Program-made: the position numbers and the translations under genes
Notes under the pieces: generated by a model
What the model was told of the DNA's origin: nothing
What the model saw: only the letters and a program-made list of their open reading frames with translations
The model's database searches: none
Part shown: piece by piece, positions 31,454 through 39,712 of the stretch
How positions within the stretch are numbered: position 1 is the stretch's first letter
Layout of the letters: the number at the start of each line of letters is the position of its first letter
Source: Acidovorax sp. GW101-3H11
GTDB lineage: Bacteria > Pseudomonadota > Gammaproteobacteria > Burkholderiales > Burkholderiaceae_C
DNA: 64,000 bases
Reading direction: 5' to 3'
NCBI RefSeq assembly: GCF_001633105.1
Contig: NZ_LUKZ01000009.1
Span: forward strand, 555,422-619,421

Positions 31454-31890
31454 GCGCGAGGGCCATTGCATTGCACCGCCCCCGGGCGGAGCCACCTCGG
31501 TGGCGGGCCACCGCGCTGCTGTGCGCGTGGTGTGCCTTGTGCATCTTGTTTGCGCAGATGCTTGGGCTGGCGCATGGCATTGCACATGGCCCGGTCCACG
31601 GGGATGTTGGCACTCAGGCCGCACAGGCTGTGGCGGCCCACCCTGGGCATGCCCACGGCAATGCGCAGGTTGCGCCGGATGTGCTGGAAACCCTCTTCGC
31701 CCAGCACGAAGACGCCGAAGACTGCCGCTTGTTCGACGCACTGGGCCAGCAGCCGGGCGCCGCAATGGCCGGGCCAGTGCCCCCGCCCGCAGTGCCCCCG
31801 TGCATGCAACGACTGCGGCGCCTGGAAGGCGCGTTTGTGGCGCGCTGGGCCACGCTGTTTGACGCGCGCGGCCCGCCCTTGTCTCACTGA
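31450..31890 (+). CDS. His-rich exported or membrane-anchored protein in the metal operon
   Basis: A protein of 146 residues, translationally coupled (ATGA) to the Fur-family gene. One hydrophobic helix (ATALLCAWCALCILFAQMLG) is followed by a histidine-rich segment (AHGIAHGPVHGD, then HPGHAHGNAQ) and HEDAEDCRLFDAL. The layout resembles small periplasmic metal-binding proteins of the DUF2946 kind, but the family call is uncertain. The His content and operon context suggest zinc or copper binding outside the cytoplasm. Confidence 0.65.
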   Translation: MSARAIALHRPRAEPPRWRATALLCAWCALCILFAQMLGLAHGIAHGPVHGDVGTQAAQAVAAHPGHAHGNAQVAPDVLETLFAQHEDAEDCRLFDALGQQPGAAMAGPVPPPAVPPCMQRLRRLEGAFVARWATLFDARGPPLSH

Positions 31891-32006
31891 ACCCCTCGGC
31901 AACCCACCTGCGACCGGCGGGCATGTGCAAGCACGCATGTACCGGTGCGCCTATGCGCCCATGCGTACCTGCCGGGCCGCATCGACCTATTCAGTGAGAA
32001 AAAACC

Positions 32007-33275
32007 ATGAAACATTCATCCCTTCAGGGCGGCCTGGCGCTGTCCCTCGTTCTGGCATTGGCCGCTTGCGGCGGCGGCAGTGGCGGCAGTAGCAGCGAAG
32101 CGCCGCACCAGGACACCCGCATCGACACCGCAGGCCGACTGGCCATGGCCGAAGACGCTGCCACCGCGCTGCGCATCTATGACCTGGACAGCAGCGCCGT
32201 GGTGGCCAACATCCCCCTGGCCAACCCGCCATCTGCCGTGTATGCCAGCCCCGGGCGGCGCTATGCGCTGGCCTTCCAGCGGCCGCAGGACACGGTGCAG
32301 ATCGCCGATGCGGGCATCTGGCAGGAAGACCATGGCGACCACCTGCACGACTACAAGGCCGTGCCCAAGCTGCTGAGCTTCCGCATCACCGGCCCGCAGC
32401 CCACTCACTACGACGACCGCGCGGGCCAGGCCAGTATCTTCATGGACGGCCGCGCGCCATCGGCTGTGGCCTCGGCCACCGTTTTCCAGGATGCCGATCT
32501 GGGTGCGGGCCGCGTGGGCGCAAGCATCAGCTTTGCGCAGCCCATGCATGGCTTTGCCGAGCCCAATGGCAACTTCCTGGTGGCCACCTACCGGGCGCCC
32601 GATGCCACCGGCCCCACCCAGGTCGAGGTCTACAGCCGCCAGGGCGCTCAATACACGCTGACGCGGCGCCTGGATGCGCAGTGCCCCGGCATGCACGGCA
32701 GCTTTACCAGCGGCGGCACCACCGTGAGCGGCTGCGCCGACGGCGTGCTGGCCGTATCACCCCAGGCCACGGGCACAGCAGCCGCCACCAAGATCGCCAC
32801 CCCCACGGGTGTGGGCACCATTGCGGGCCACCCGAAGCTGGGGGCGCGTTTCATCGGCATCGGCAATGCGGGCACACCCTCCACCACCCGCTTCTACGAC
32901 ATCGACACCGCGGCGGCCAAAGCCACGCCGGTGGCCATCACCGGATGGGCCGACGGGCGCCTGCGCCGCGCGCACGGGTTTGACCGCGCGGGGCGCACCT
33001 TCTTTGTGCTGGACGACACCGGCGCCCTGCATGCGCTGGAGCGGGGGGCAACGGGCTGGGTGGTGAAGAAGACGATCACCGGCGCCATCCCGGCCATGCC
33101 CACGGCGGCGCCGTTCCCGGCGTTTGTTGCCAACGAGGCGCGCGATGAGGTCTACCTCTCCGACCCCGGCGCGCGCCAGCTGGTGGCCATCAACACCACC
33201 ACCCTCGAAGTGGCACGCCGCACTGCGCTGGACTTCCGGCCCACCTACCTTGCCTGGCTGGGCATCGCGAGATAA
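32007..33275 (+). CDS. AztD-like beta-propeller metal-chaperone lipoprotein
   Basis: A protein of 422 residues with a lipoprotein signal ending in LALAACGGG (lipobox LAAC). The mature part is a beta-propeller with repeating strands (LRIYDLDSSAVVANIPLANP, DTVQIADAGIW, TRFYDIDTAAA, HALERGATGWVV). It has a histidine-rich loop, EDHGDHLHDY, near residue 107. This matches the periplasmic zinc chaperone AztD, which delivers zinc to the AztC binding protein. No aztABC transporter lies nearby. It follows the Fur-family and His-rich genes by 116 bases, probably as a metal-homeostasis unit. A palindromic element follows its stop. Confidence 0.7.
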   Translation: MKHSSLQGGLALSLVLALAACGGGSGGSSSEAPHQDTRIDTAGRLAMAEDAATALRIYDLDSSAVVANIPLANPPSAVYASPGRRYALAFQRPQDTVQIADAGIWQEDHGDHLHDYKAVPKLLSFRITGPQPTHYDDRAGQASIFMDGRAPSAVASATVFQDADLGAGRVGASISFAQPMHGFAEPNGNFLVATYRAPDATGPTQVEVYSRQGAQYTLTRRLDAQCPGMHGSFTSGGTTVSGCADGVLAVSPQATGTAAATKIATPTGVGTIAGHPKLGARFIGIGNAGTPSTTRFYDIDTAAAKATPVAITGWADGRLRRAHGFDRAGRTFFVLDDTGALHALERGATGWVVKKTITGAIPAMPTAAPFPAFVANEARDEVYLSDPGARQLVAINTTTLEVARRTALDFRPTYLAWLGIAR

Positions 33276-33290
33276 GTGAGCACAGCGCCG

Positions 33291-33456
33291 AGGGATGTCC
33301 TGCACAACCCTCGCGGGTCGGTGGTAGTGCGGATCGGGATGGGCCGCAAGGCGACTTTTTGCAGCCAATAGCGCGGCTATTGGCAAAAAAAGCAACGCAG
33401 CGGACCGCCCGAGACCGCGCTATCACGGACCGCAGGGAGTTATGCGGGACATCCCT
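33291..33456. repeat. Second long imperfect palindrome, after the AztD-like gene
   Basis: The ends AGGGATGTCCTGCACAACCC and (reverse strand) AGGGATGTCCCGCATAACTC pair. The centre is a 9-bp stem GCCAATAGC/GCTATTGGC at 33364-33384, and the arms between pair imperfectly along their length. The gene 33455-35452 ends at its right edge, so it lies between two converging genes and may terminate both. Confidence 0.6.
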
Positions 33457-35452
33457 AGCGTGCGCGAAAGGCCTTGAACAGCAGCCCCAGGCACACCGCC
33501 ATGCCCAGCAGCGGGATGGCAGCGAGCAGCGCCACCACGGCGCGCGCCAGGGGCGACCAGTCAAAGTCGCGCGCCGTGCGCCAGGCGCCAAAGGCCGCCA
33601 CCAGGCCCAGGCCCACCATGCCCATGCGGAAACTCGCGCCGGGCTTGAAGAAGGCGATCAGCAGCAGCACGCTGGCCACGCCCACCCCCAGGGCCACATG
33701 GCCCAGGTGCAGCGAGAAGCCCGAGCGGGCGCCATAACCAGCGCCCTGAGTGTCTGCGTCTGCTTCCTCATCCTCGTCATCATCCCGTGTGCTGCGCGCA
33801 CGGCTGGGCGCAGGTCGGGGGGCCTGCGGCGCCGCACCACCGGCCCGGCCCCAGTCCGATGCCGACAACCCCGCAGCGGCGGCCGAAGCCACCACTGCGG
33901 CTGCCGCAGGCGCAACACTCCCGGGTGCCGCCACGGCAGCCGCCAGCCCGCGCTGCTGCAGCACGCTGCGCAGGCGGCCGGGCTCGCGCAGGGCCACCAC
34001 CAGCGCCCGCACGGGCCCCTGCTCCTGCGGCTTGATGCCCAGGTCGGCCACCTGCATGGTGGTGCCGCGCGTGTTGGCCAGCATGAACAGCGCCTTGGCC
34101 ACCTGCGCGTCCTTGGGGCCGCCCTTGCCGCTTTCGATGAAGGTGCCTAGGTTGTAGGTGGCATCGGCGTGGCCTGCCTCGGCCGCCTGGGCGTACCAGG
34201 CGCGGGCCTGGGCCAGGTTCACGGGCCCGCCATAGCGGCCATGCTCGTCGCTGGTGCCCAGGTGGAAGGCGGCGTGGGGGTCGCCCTCGTGCGCGTACCA
34301 GCCGGGCAGGTCGCGCAGGGGGTTGCCCGTCCACACCACCGGCGCTGCTGCGGCCGACGCGTGCGCGGCTGGCGACATAGGCGCCAGGCTCAGGCCACCG
34401 GGCGATTCCGCCTCTTCCCGTGCATGCTGCTTTTTCTGCGCCCGCTGCCGTTGCTCTTGCGCGGCGGCGTTCCACTTTGCGGCCTCCTGCATGTCCACCG
34501 GCCCGCCCCAGCCGCGCTCGTGCATCAGGGCGAAAAGGCGTTTGGCGGGCTCGTGGTCCCATTCGGCGGCGCGCTGGCACCAGGTGCGGGCGTTTTCAAA
34601 GTTGGGCTGCTCCCAGCCGATCACGACATCCAGCGCGTGCAGGAAGGCCGCTACCTCGTGCCCCAGCGCTGCGGCGGGCTCCAGGGCGTCGGCGGCTTCA
34701 ATGCGCTTGCGCGAGTACAGCGCCAGTTGCTCGCTGCGGGTCACGGCGTCGTCCACGGCCTTGCGGTCATCGTCCACGATCTGCAGCAGCTGCTCGGCCG
34801 GGACGCCCTTCAGGCGCGCCATCAGCGCCTGCACGCGCGCCTTGGCCGGGTCCGGAAAACGCTGGAAGAACGCCTGGGCATCCTTGCGGGTCTCGGCATC
34901 GTGGGCGCCCAAGAGCTGCAGCGCAGCCGCCAGGTCGAAATGCCTGCGCTGGCCCATGGTGCCAAAGCGCAGCGCACGGCCGACGGCGTAGAGCGCGTGG
35001 GGGTTGCCGCGCGCGGCCCAGTGGCGGTACTCGGCCCAGGCGGTGGCGTCGTCGCCCGCCTTGCGGGCGCGCGCCGCACGCTGCACAGGCAGGTCGGGTT
35101 CTTCGGGCGCATCGCCGTTGGCCAGGTAGTGCACGCCGCTTTGCGGGTCGTACAGGTTCAGGCCCAGGCGCACGGCCTGCTCCCAGCCATCGTCAAACGG
35201 AGCGCCCCATTCCGAAGCGCGGGTGTTGATGCCCACGCCCCAGGTGGGGTCGGTCATCCCAGGGACGTCGAGGTAGACGTCCCAGAACCCGGGAAAGCGC
35301 TGCTCGACGGCCTGGGCCCAGGCAACGAACCTGGGGTTCATCGGCACCTGGGGGCCCGCCTCTGCGCGCTCGTACTGCGCGTCTGCCTCGGCCTTGGTGG
35401 TGGGCCAGGGCCAATCGGCGGGCTTTTCCCAGATCTGGATGGTGTAACTCAC
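33455..35452 (-). CDS. Sel1-repeat protein with C-terminal membrane helices
   Basis: A protein of 665 residues starting at GTG 35452 with GGAGG about nine bases upstream. Sel1-like repeats are seen, e.g. ARTWCQRAAEWDHEPAKRLFALMHERGWGGPVDMQEAAKW and, after a low-complexity linker, ARAWYAQAAEAGHADATYNLGTFIESGKGG. A basic/acidic linker (RSTRDDDEDEEADAD) leads to three hydrophobic helices at about 585-660. The large N-terminal helical part is thus cytoplasmic and membrane-tethered. Sel1 proteins act as scaffolds for other proteins; the partner is unknown. It is a monocistronic gene. Confidence 0.78.
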   Translation of the reverse strand: MSYTIQIWEKPADWPWPTTKAEADAQYERAEAGPQVPMNPRFVAWAQAVEQRFPGFWDVYLDVPGMTDPTWGVGINTRASEWGAPFDDGWEQAVRLGLNLYDPQSGVHYLANGDAPEEPDLPVQRAARARKAGDDATAWAEYRHWAARGNPHALYAVGRALRFGTMGQRRHFDLAAALQLLGAHDAETRKDAQAFFQRFPDPAKARVQALMARLKGVPAEQLLQIVDDDRKAVDDAVTRSEQLALYSRKRIEAADALEPAAALGHEVAAFLHALDVVIGWEQPNFENARTWCQRAAEWDHEPAKRLFALMHERGWGGPVDMQEAAKWNAAAQEQRQRAQKKQHAREEAESPGGLSLAPMSPAAHASAAAAPVVWTGNPLRDLPGWYAHEGDPHAAFHLGTSDEHGRYGGPVNLAQARAWYAQAAEAGHADATYNLGTFIESGKGGPKDAQVAKALFMLANTRGTTMQVADLGIKPQEQGPVRALVVALREPGRLRSVLQQRGLAAAVAAPGSVAPAAAAVVASAAAAGLSASDWGRAGGAAPQAPRPAPSRARSTRDDDEDEEADADTQGAGYGARSGFSLHLGHVALGVGVASVLLLIAFFKPGASFRMGMVGLGLVAAFGAWRTARDFDWSPLARAVVALLAAIPLLGMAVCLGLLFKAFRAR

Positions 35453-35620
35453 AGGTCCCTCCTCGGATGCCGCTGGGTGCGCGGCGTGTGGTCGTGTTGT
35501 CTTTCGTCAAGCGCGAGCGAATTCTAGAAGCGGCCCCACGCCACGCCCCAGAGGCGCACCCCACCAGTTTGTCCAGTGACGCACCCGCGCCACACCCGGC
35601 TGCTGGCACGCAGTTTTGGA

Positions 35621-35680
35621 TAAAAATGGGCCTCTGCGCGCGTCCATCCTGCCCAAATAGCTCCTATTTTTATAGCAAAC
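35621..35680. repeat. Dispersed repeat A, copy 3
   Basis: GGGCCTCTGCGCGCGTCCAT, then AAATAGCTCCTATTTTTATAG, a more palindromic version of the TATAGCTATC block. It ends three bases before the start of the HTH gene, so it may contribute to the 5' leader. Confidence 0.6.
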
Positions 35681-35682
35681 CT

Positions 35683-35994
35683 ATGTCCCAGCCACCACTG
35701 CCTGCCCTCTCCCTCGCCATGCCCGTGCCCACTGGCGACCAGCTCAAGGCCGCCCGCGCCGCCGCCGGGCTGAGCCAGGCCCAGGCGGCCGAACTCATGG
35801 GCTACCCGCTGCAGACCGGCAGCCGGGGCGGCGTGCAGTCGCGCACCTGGCAGGCGCTGGAGAGCATGAGCGACGAGCGCAATATGCAGGGCCCCGTGTA
35901 CGCCATGTTCCTGCTGCTGACCGGCCAGCACCCCGACTTTGTGCTGGCGGCGCGCCCGGTGGACGGCGGCGACAGCGCCACCGCCACCGGCTGA
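35683..35994 (+). CDS. Small helix-turn-helix (XRE-like) protein
   Basis: A protein of 103 residues starting at ATG 35683. The helix-turn-helix segment is TGDQLKAARAAAGLSQAQAAELMGYP followed by RTWQALESMSDERNMQGPVYAMFLLLTGQHPDF, the usual XRE spacing of recognition helix and following helices. Domain-only transcription factors of this type act as regulators; the target is unknown. It is divergent from the Sel1-repeat gene with 230 bases between. The open frame upstream of the ATG is repeat and leader and is not coding. Confidence 0.72.
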   Translation: MSQPPLPALSLAMPVPTGDQLKAARAAAGLSQAQAAELMGYPLQTGSRGGVQSRTWQALESMSDERNMQGPVYAMFLLLTGQHPDFVLAARPVDGGDSATATG

Positions 35995-36018
35995 CCGGCA
36001 CACCAACGCGGACACCAT

Positions 36019-36051
36019 AAAAAAAGCGGAACAGCCCGCAGGCGGTTCCGC
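36019..36051 (-). terminator. Intrinsic terminator for the leftward Bug gene
   Basis: On the minus strand, GCGGAAC ... GTTCCGC (7-bp stem, 12-base loop) is followed by seven T. It lies 38 bases past the stop of the gene ending at 36089. Confidence 0.75.
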
Positions 36052-36088
36052 AAAGTCTTCACAGGGAGATAAAAAAGTACGCGGCGGC

Positions 36089-37084
36089 TCAGTCCACTTT
36101 GATGTTCGCCGCCTTGATCACCTGGGCCCACTTCTCCACCTCGGCCTTCTGGAAGGCGGCGATCTGCGTGGTGTTGAGGTCGGCGGGCTCCATGCCAAAG
36201 CCCTTCAAGCGGGTCTGCATGTCGGGCTGGGCCAGGATCTTGCGGATCTCGTCGTGCAGGCGCGAGACGATGGGTGCGGGCGTGGCGGCGGGCACAAAAA
36301 TCGCCTGCCACGACTGCACCTGGAAGTCGGCCAGGCCGTTCACGCCCGACTCGGCGACGGTGGGCACGTCGGGCATCGACGCCAGGCGCTTGGGCGAGGT
36401 GACGGCAATGGCGCGCAGCTTGCCGCTCTGGATGTGCGGTGCGGCCACCACGGTGGTGTCGAACATCATGTCCACCTGGCCGCTGATCACGTCCTGGATG
36501 GCGGGGCCGCTGCCCTTGTAGGGGATGTGGGTGAACTTCACACCCGATTTGTAGGCCAGCAGCTCCACCGCCAGATGCTGCGAGCTGCCCGTGCCGGCCG
36601 ACGCCGACGACAACCCGCCCTCCTTCCCCTTGGCCGCGGCCAGCACGTCCTTCAGGGTCTTGTGCGGGCTGTTGGCGGCCACCACCAGCACCACGGGGTT
36701 GGTGCCGATCAGCGTCACGGGGCTGAAGGACTTGATGGGGTCATAGCCCAGCTTGGGGTACAGGCTGATGTTGATGGCGTGCGAGCTGACGGTGCCGCCC
36801 AGCAGCGTATAGCCATCGGGCGCCGCGCGCGCAGCGGCCTCCGAGCCCACGCTGCCCGCCGCGCCGCCCTTGTTCTCCACCACCACCGTGGTGCCCAGCA
36901 CGGGCCCCAGCTGCTGGCCGATGAGGCGGCCCAGCGTGTCGGTGGTGCCGCCTGCGGCAAAGGGCACCACGTAGCTGATGGTCTTGCCCGTGGGCCAGGT
37001 GCCCTGGGCGGCGGCGGGCAGGCCGATGAAGCCCACGGCAGCGGCGAGGGCTGCCGTGTGGATGAGGTGTCTGCGTTGTTGCAT
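36089..37084 (-). CDS. Tripartite tricarboxylate transporter receptor (Bug/TctC family)
   Basis: A periplasmic binding protein of 331 residues with a signal peptide (MQQRRHLIHTAALAAAVGFIGLPAAA). Family segments are ISYVVPFAAGGTTDTLGR, VVVENKGGAAG, ARAAPDGYTLLGG, HIPYKGSGPAIQDVISGQVDMMFD, and PDVPTVAESGVNGL. Bug proteins bind carboxylates. With the sugar-acid genes around it, a glucarate-like ligand is plausible. The ATG at 37084 has GGAG 11 bases upstream. It follows the lactonase gene by 85 bases on the same strand. No TctA/TctB membrane subunits are in the window, as is usual for many Bug genes. Confidence 0.92.
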   Translation of the reverse strand: MQQRRHLIHTAALAAAVGFIGLPAAAQGTWPTGKTISYVVPFAAGGTTDTLGRLIGQQLGPVLGTTVVVENKGGAAGSVGSEAAARAAPDGYTLLGGTVSSHAINISLYPKLGYDPIKSFSPVTLIGTNPVVLVVAANSPHKTLKDVLAAAKGKEGGLSSASAGTGSSQHLAVELLAYKSGVKFTHIPYKGSGPAIQDVISGQVDMMFDTTVVAAPHIQSGKLRAIAVTSPKRLASMPDVPTVAESGVNGLADFQVQSWQAIFVPAATPAPIVSRLHDEIRKILAQPDMQTRLKGFGMEPADLNTTQIAAFQKAEVEKWAQVIKAANIKVD

Positions 37085-37169
37085 GGTCAAAAGTCTCCTG
37101 GTGTGTAAATAGTGAATGGGGGCGGAAGGACGGGGCCGTTCTGGCGCGGCGGCTGGCGTCCAGCGCGCG

Positions 37170-38291
37170 TCAAGGCAGGTCAACAATCTCGACCCAGTTG
37201 GGGTTCTTGCCCGCAGGCACGCGCGTGGCGGCGCCCGGGATGCCGGTGGCGGGGTCGATGGGGTGCAGCGCGACGTGGTGCGACTCCTGCCCCGCCGCAA
37301 TCAGAAAGCGGCCCGACGAATCCACCGCAAAGCCGCGCGGGGTTTTCTCCGTCGGCACCTGGCCCAGCGGCTGCAGCTGGCCGGTGGCGGCATCCACGCG
37401 GAAGCTGCTGAGCGTGCTGGAGGTGCGCTCGGACGCATACAGCGTGCGACCGTCGGGCGACAGGTGAATGTCGGCCGCCCAGGGCTTGCCAGCAAAACCT
37501 GCGGGCAGCGTGGTGGCGCGCTGCACGGCGCGCAGCGTGCCGCGCTCCTTGTCGTAGGCCATCACGTGCACCGAGGCGTCCAGCTCGTTCAGCAAATACA
37601 GGCTGCGCTGGGCCTTGTCCCACACAAAGTGGCGCGGGCCCGACTTTTCGGGGGTCACCGTGGTCAGCGCGGGCTCGTGTGCCGTGAGCTTGCCGGTCTC
37701 GGCATCAAAGCGCCAGGCCGAGAGGTTGTCGCCCCCCAGGCTGGTGGCCAGCACATGGCGGTTGGCCGCATCGGCATGGATGGCGTGTGCGTGGGGCGCT
37801 GTGGGGATGAGCTGCTGCACCGCGCCCACCGCGCCGTCCTTGCCAATGCTGTTGACCGTGATCTTGTGGCCGGGGTACGAGGCCGCGAACAGCCAGCGGC
37901 CCGTGGCATCGGTGTCGATGTTGGCCATGCTGTCGGCCAGCGGGGCCTCGCCCAGCTTGCGCAGTTTGCCGCTGGCCGGGTCGATGGCCAGGCTCACCAC
38001 CCGAAACGGCTGCGAGCGCAGCGCCACATACAGCACCTTCTTGTCCGGGCTCACGGCCATGGGCATGGCCATACCGCCCAGTGCCGTCGTGTCCACCGGC
38101 TTCAAGGCGCCCGCATTGCGGTCCAGCTCGAACACCGACACGTCCTGGCTGTCGGCGTTGGACACATAGACCCAGGTGGCGGCCCCGGCACCGGGCGCAG
38201 CCAGGGCCAGGGCAAGCGCAGCCAAAGGCGCCAGGCGCGCAAGACGCGCATGAGGCCCGGCCGGGCGGCGGGTGTGAAGTACAGCGGTCAT
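37170..38291 (-). CDS. Exported lactonase, 6-phosphogluconolactonase-like seven-bladed propeller
   Basis: A protein of 373 residues with a signal peptide (LARLAPLAALALALAAPGAGA). The propeller is of the YbhE/lactonase family: TWVYVSNADSQDVSVFELD, LYVALRSQPFRVVSLAID, PRHFVWDKAQRSLYLLNELDASVHV, SPDGRTLYASERTSSTLSSF, and PRGFAVDSSGRFLIAAGQESHHVALHPID. Such enzymes hydrolyse sugar lactones. With kdgD opposite, an aldarolactone is a good candidate substrate. The ATG at 38291 has AAGGA seven bases upstream. Cotranscription with the Bug gene is likely. Confidence 0.85.
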   Translation of the reverse strand: MTAVLHTRRPAGPHARLARLAPLAALALALAAPGAGAATWVYVSNADSQDVSVFELDRNAGALKPVDTTALGGMAMPMAVSPDKKVLYVALRSQPFRVVSLAIDPASGKLRKLGEAPLADSMANIDTDATGRWLFAASYPGHKITVNSIGKDGAVGAVQQLIPTAPHAHAIHADAANRHVLATSLGGDNLSAWRFDAETGKLTAHEPALTTVTPEKSGPRHFVWDKAQRSLYLLNELDASVHVMAYDKERGTLRAVQRATTLPAGFAGKPWAADIHLSPDGRTLYASERTSSTLSSFRVDAATGQLQPLGQVPTEKTPRGFAVDSSGRFLIAAGQESHHVALHPIDPATGIPGAATRVPAGKNPNWVEIVDLP

Positions 38292-38440
38292 TCGGTTTTC
38301 CTTCTTCTGGTGGTGCACAGCCTGCGGGCCGGGGGCCACAGACATGCGATGTCTCGGTGCCGGGGCGCCTTCTTCGGGGCGGGTCTGGCAGCACCCAACC
38401 CATGGGAAGCAGGTGTTCATCCTGGGTTAGGTGCTGTTTT

Positions 38441-38460
38441 GTTATATGTCGTCATACAAC
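38441..38460. promoter_or_regulatory. Operator-like palindrome 1 of the sugar-acid region
   Basis: GTTATATGTCGTCATACAAC; eight of ten positions are symmetric. On the reverse strand it agrees with site 2 at 15 of 20 positions. The pattern GTTGTATGAC-GAC resembles sites of FadR-type GntR regulators. It lies 149 bases upstream of the lactonase start. Confidence 0.55.
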
Positions 38461-38630
38461 ATAGATGGCATTGTGAACCGAACCGAGCCCATCTGAGCAA
38501 AGGGATTACCCGCAGTTTTTGTGAGCGCCTGGCGCCCTGTTTCAGAGGCATTCCAAAGCCAATAGCGGGCAAAATTCTCAGTATTTACCCTGATTTTTTC
38601 GCACATCAGGCCAGTTTGCGATTCGGTGTC

Positions 38631-38659
38631 TTGTGTTTTTACCGACCTAGTTGTACGAT
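38631..38659 (+). promoter_or_regulatory. Possible promoter of the Bug-kdgD unit
   Basis: TTGTGT (38631-38636), 17 bases, TACGAT (38654-38659). The match to the sigma70 consensus is moderate. The second operator-like site covers the -10 element, which would let a repressor block it. Confidence 0.35.
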
Positions 38660-38669
38660 GACTAACAAC
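38650..38669. promoter_or_regulatory. Operator-like site 2 of the sugar-acid region
   Basis: GTTGTACGATGACTAACAAC, 24 bases before the ATG of the downstream Bug gene and similar to site 1. A GntR-family repressor of galactarate/glucarate genes is the likely binder; none is encoded in this window. Confidence 0.5.
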
Positions 38670-38693
38670 AACCTGACCCACCGGAGACATTCC

Positions 38694-39665
38694 ATGACCC
38701 TGAACCGCCGCGCCGTCCTTCTGGCCTGCACCGCAGCCCTTGCTGCCGCCTCTGCCACCGCCCAGACGGCCGACTGGCCCGCCAAGACCTTGCGCATCGT
38801 GGTGCCCTACCCGCCCGGTGGCAGCTCGGACATCATTGCGCGCTCCATCAGCCAGGTGCTGTCCGAGTCGCTCAAGCAAACCGTTATCGTCGAGAACAAG
38901 CCGGGCGCCAACGGCAACCTGGGCGCCGACTTTGTGGCCAAGGCCGAACCCGATGGCTACACCATGCTGTTGTGCGACGTGGGCGCGCTGGCCATCAGCC
39001 CCTCGGTGTACACCAAGCTGTCGTTCGACCCCTCCAAAGACCTGCGCGGCGTGACCATGCTGGCCTACTCGCCCCACCTGCTGGTGGTGCACCCCTCGGT
39101 GCCGGTCAACAACCTCAAGGAGCTGATTGCCTACTCCAAGAAGAACGACCTGAACTTTGCCGTGACGGCCACCGGCAGCGCCCCCCACCTGGCCGGTGTG
39201 GCGCTGGAGCGCGCCAGCGGCGCCCGCTGGCAGTACATCCCCTACAAGGGCGGCGTGACCGCGATCCAGGACACCGTGGCGGGCCAGACCCAGGTGCTGA
39301 TGAACGGCATGCTCGCCACCCTGCCCCAGGTGCAGAACGGCAAGCTCAAGGTGCTGGGCGTGTCCAAGTCCACCCGCATGCCACTCATCGGCAACGTGCC
39401 CACCATTGCCGAACAGGGCGTGACCGGCTACGAATCCGGCACCTGGCAAGGCGTATTGCTGCCACGCGGCACGCCCGAGGCCGTGGTGCAAAAGCTCAAC
39501 AAGGCCCTCATCACCGCCATCCGCGCGCCTGAGATCCGCTCGCGCCTCGCAGGCCAGGGCGCCGAAGTCGTGACCATGACTCCCGCCGAGCAAGACCAGT
39601 TCTTTGCCAAGGAACGCGCGCGCTGGGCCAGCGTGGTCACGGCCGCCAACATCAAGCTGGACTGA
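38694..39665 (+). CDS. Tripartite tricarboxylate transporter receptor (Bug/TctC family), second copy
   Basis: A protein of 323 residues with a signal peptide ([23 protein letters not shown]). Family segments are [76 protein letters not shown], and [11 protein letters not shown]. The ATG at 38694 has GGAG eight bases upstream; the long upstream open frame is antisense to the lactonase gene. It lies 47 bases before kdgD in one unit, so the ligand is probably an aldarate or uronate. It is related in family to the leftward Bug gene but clearly diverged. Confidence 0.93.
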   Translation: MTLNRRAVLLACTAALAAASATAQTADWPAKTLRIVVPYPPGGSSDIIARSISQVLSESLKQTVIVENKPGANGNLGADFVAKAEPDGYTMLLCDVGALAISPSVYTKLSFDPSKDLRGVTMLAYSPHLLVVHPSVPVNNLKELIAYSKKNDLNFAVTATGSAPHLAGVALERASGARWQYIPYKGGVTAIQDTVAGQTQVLMNGMLATLPQVQNGKLKVLGVSKSTRMPLIGNVPTIAEQGVTGYESGTWQGVLLPRGTPEAVVQKLNKALITAIRAPEIRSRLAGQGAEVVTMTPAEQDQFFAKERARWASVVTAANIKLD

Positions 39666-39712
39666 GTCCCCCGCCCCCGCCTCCCCATTTCCTCTTACCG
39701 CCCCGCACTGAC

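Larger units (their letters stand above)
38292..38693. other. Divergent control region of the sugar-acid genes
   Basis: About 400 bases without a gene. It holds two similar 20-bp operator-like sites (38441-38460 and 38650-38669) and a possible rightward promoter. The rest is AT-richer than the genes and otherwise featureless. Confidence 0.6.

Noticed and set aside
37116..38693. Upstream extension of the second Bug gene's open frame (over 500 codons)
   Set aside because: It runs antisense through the lactonase gene and the control region; the real start at 38694 has a binding site and signal peptide.
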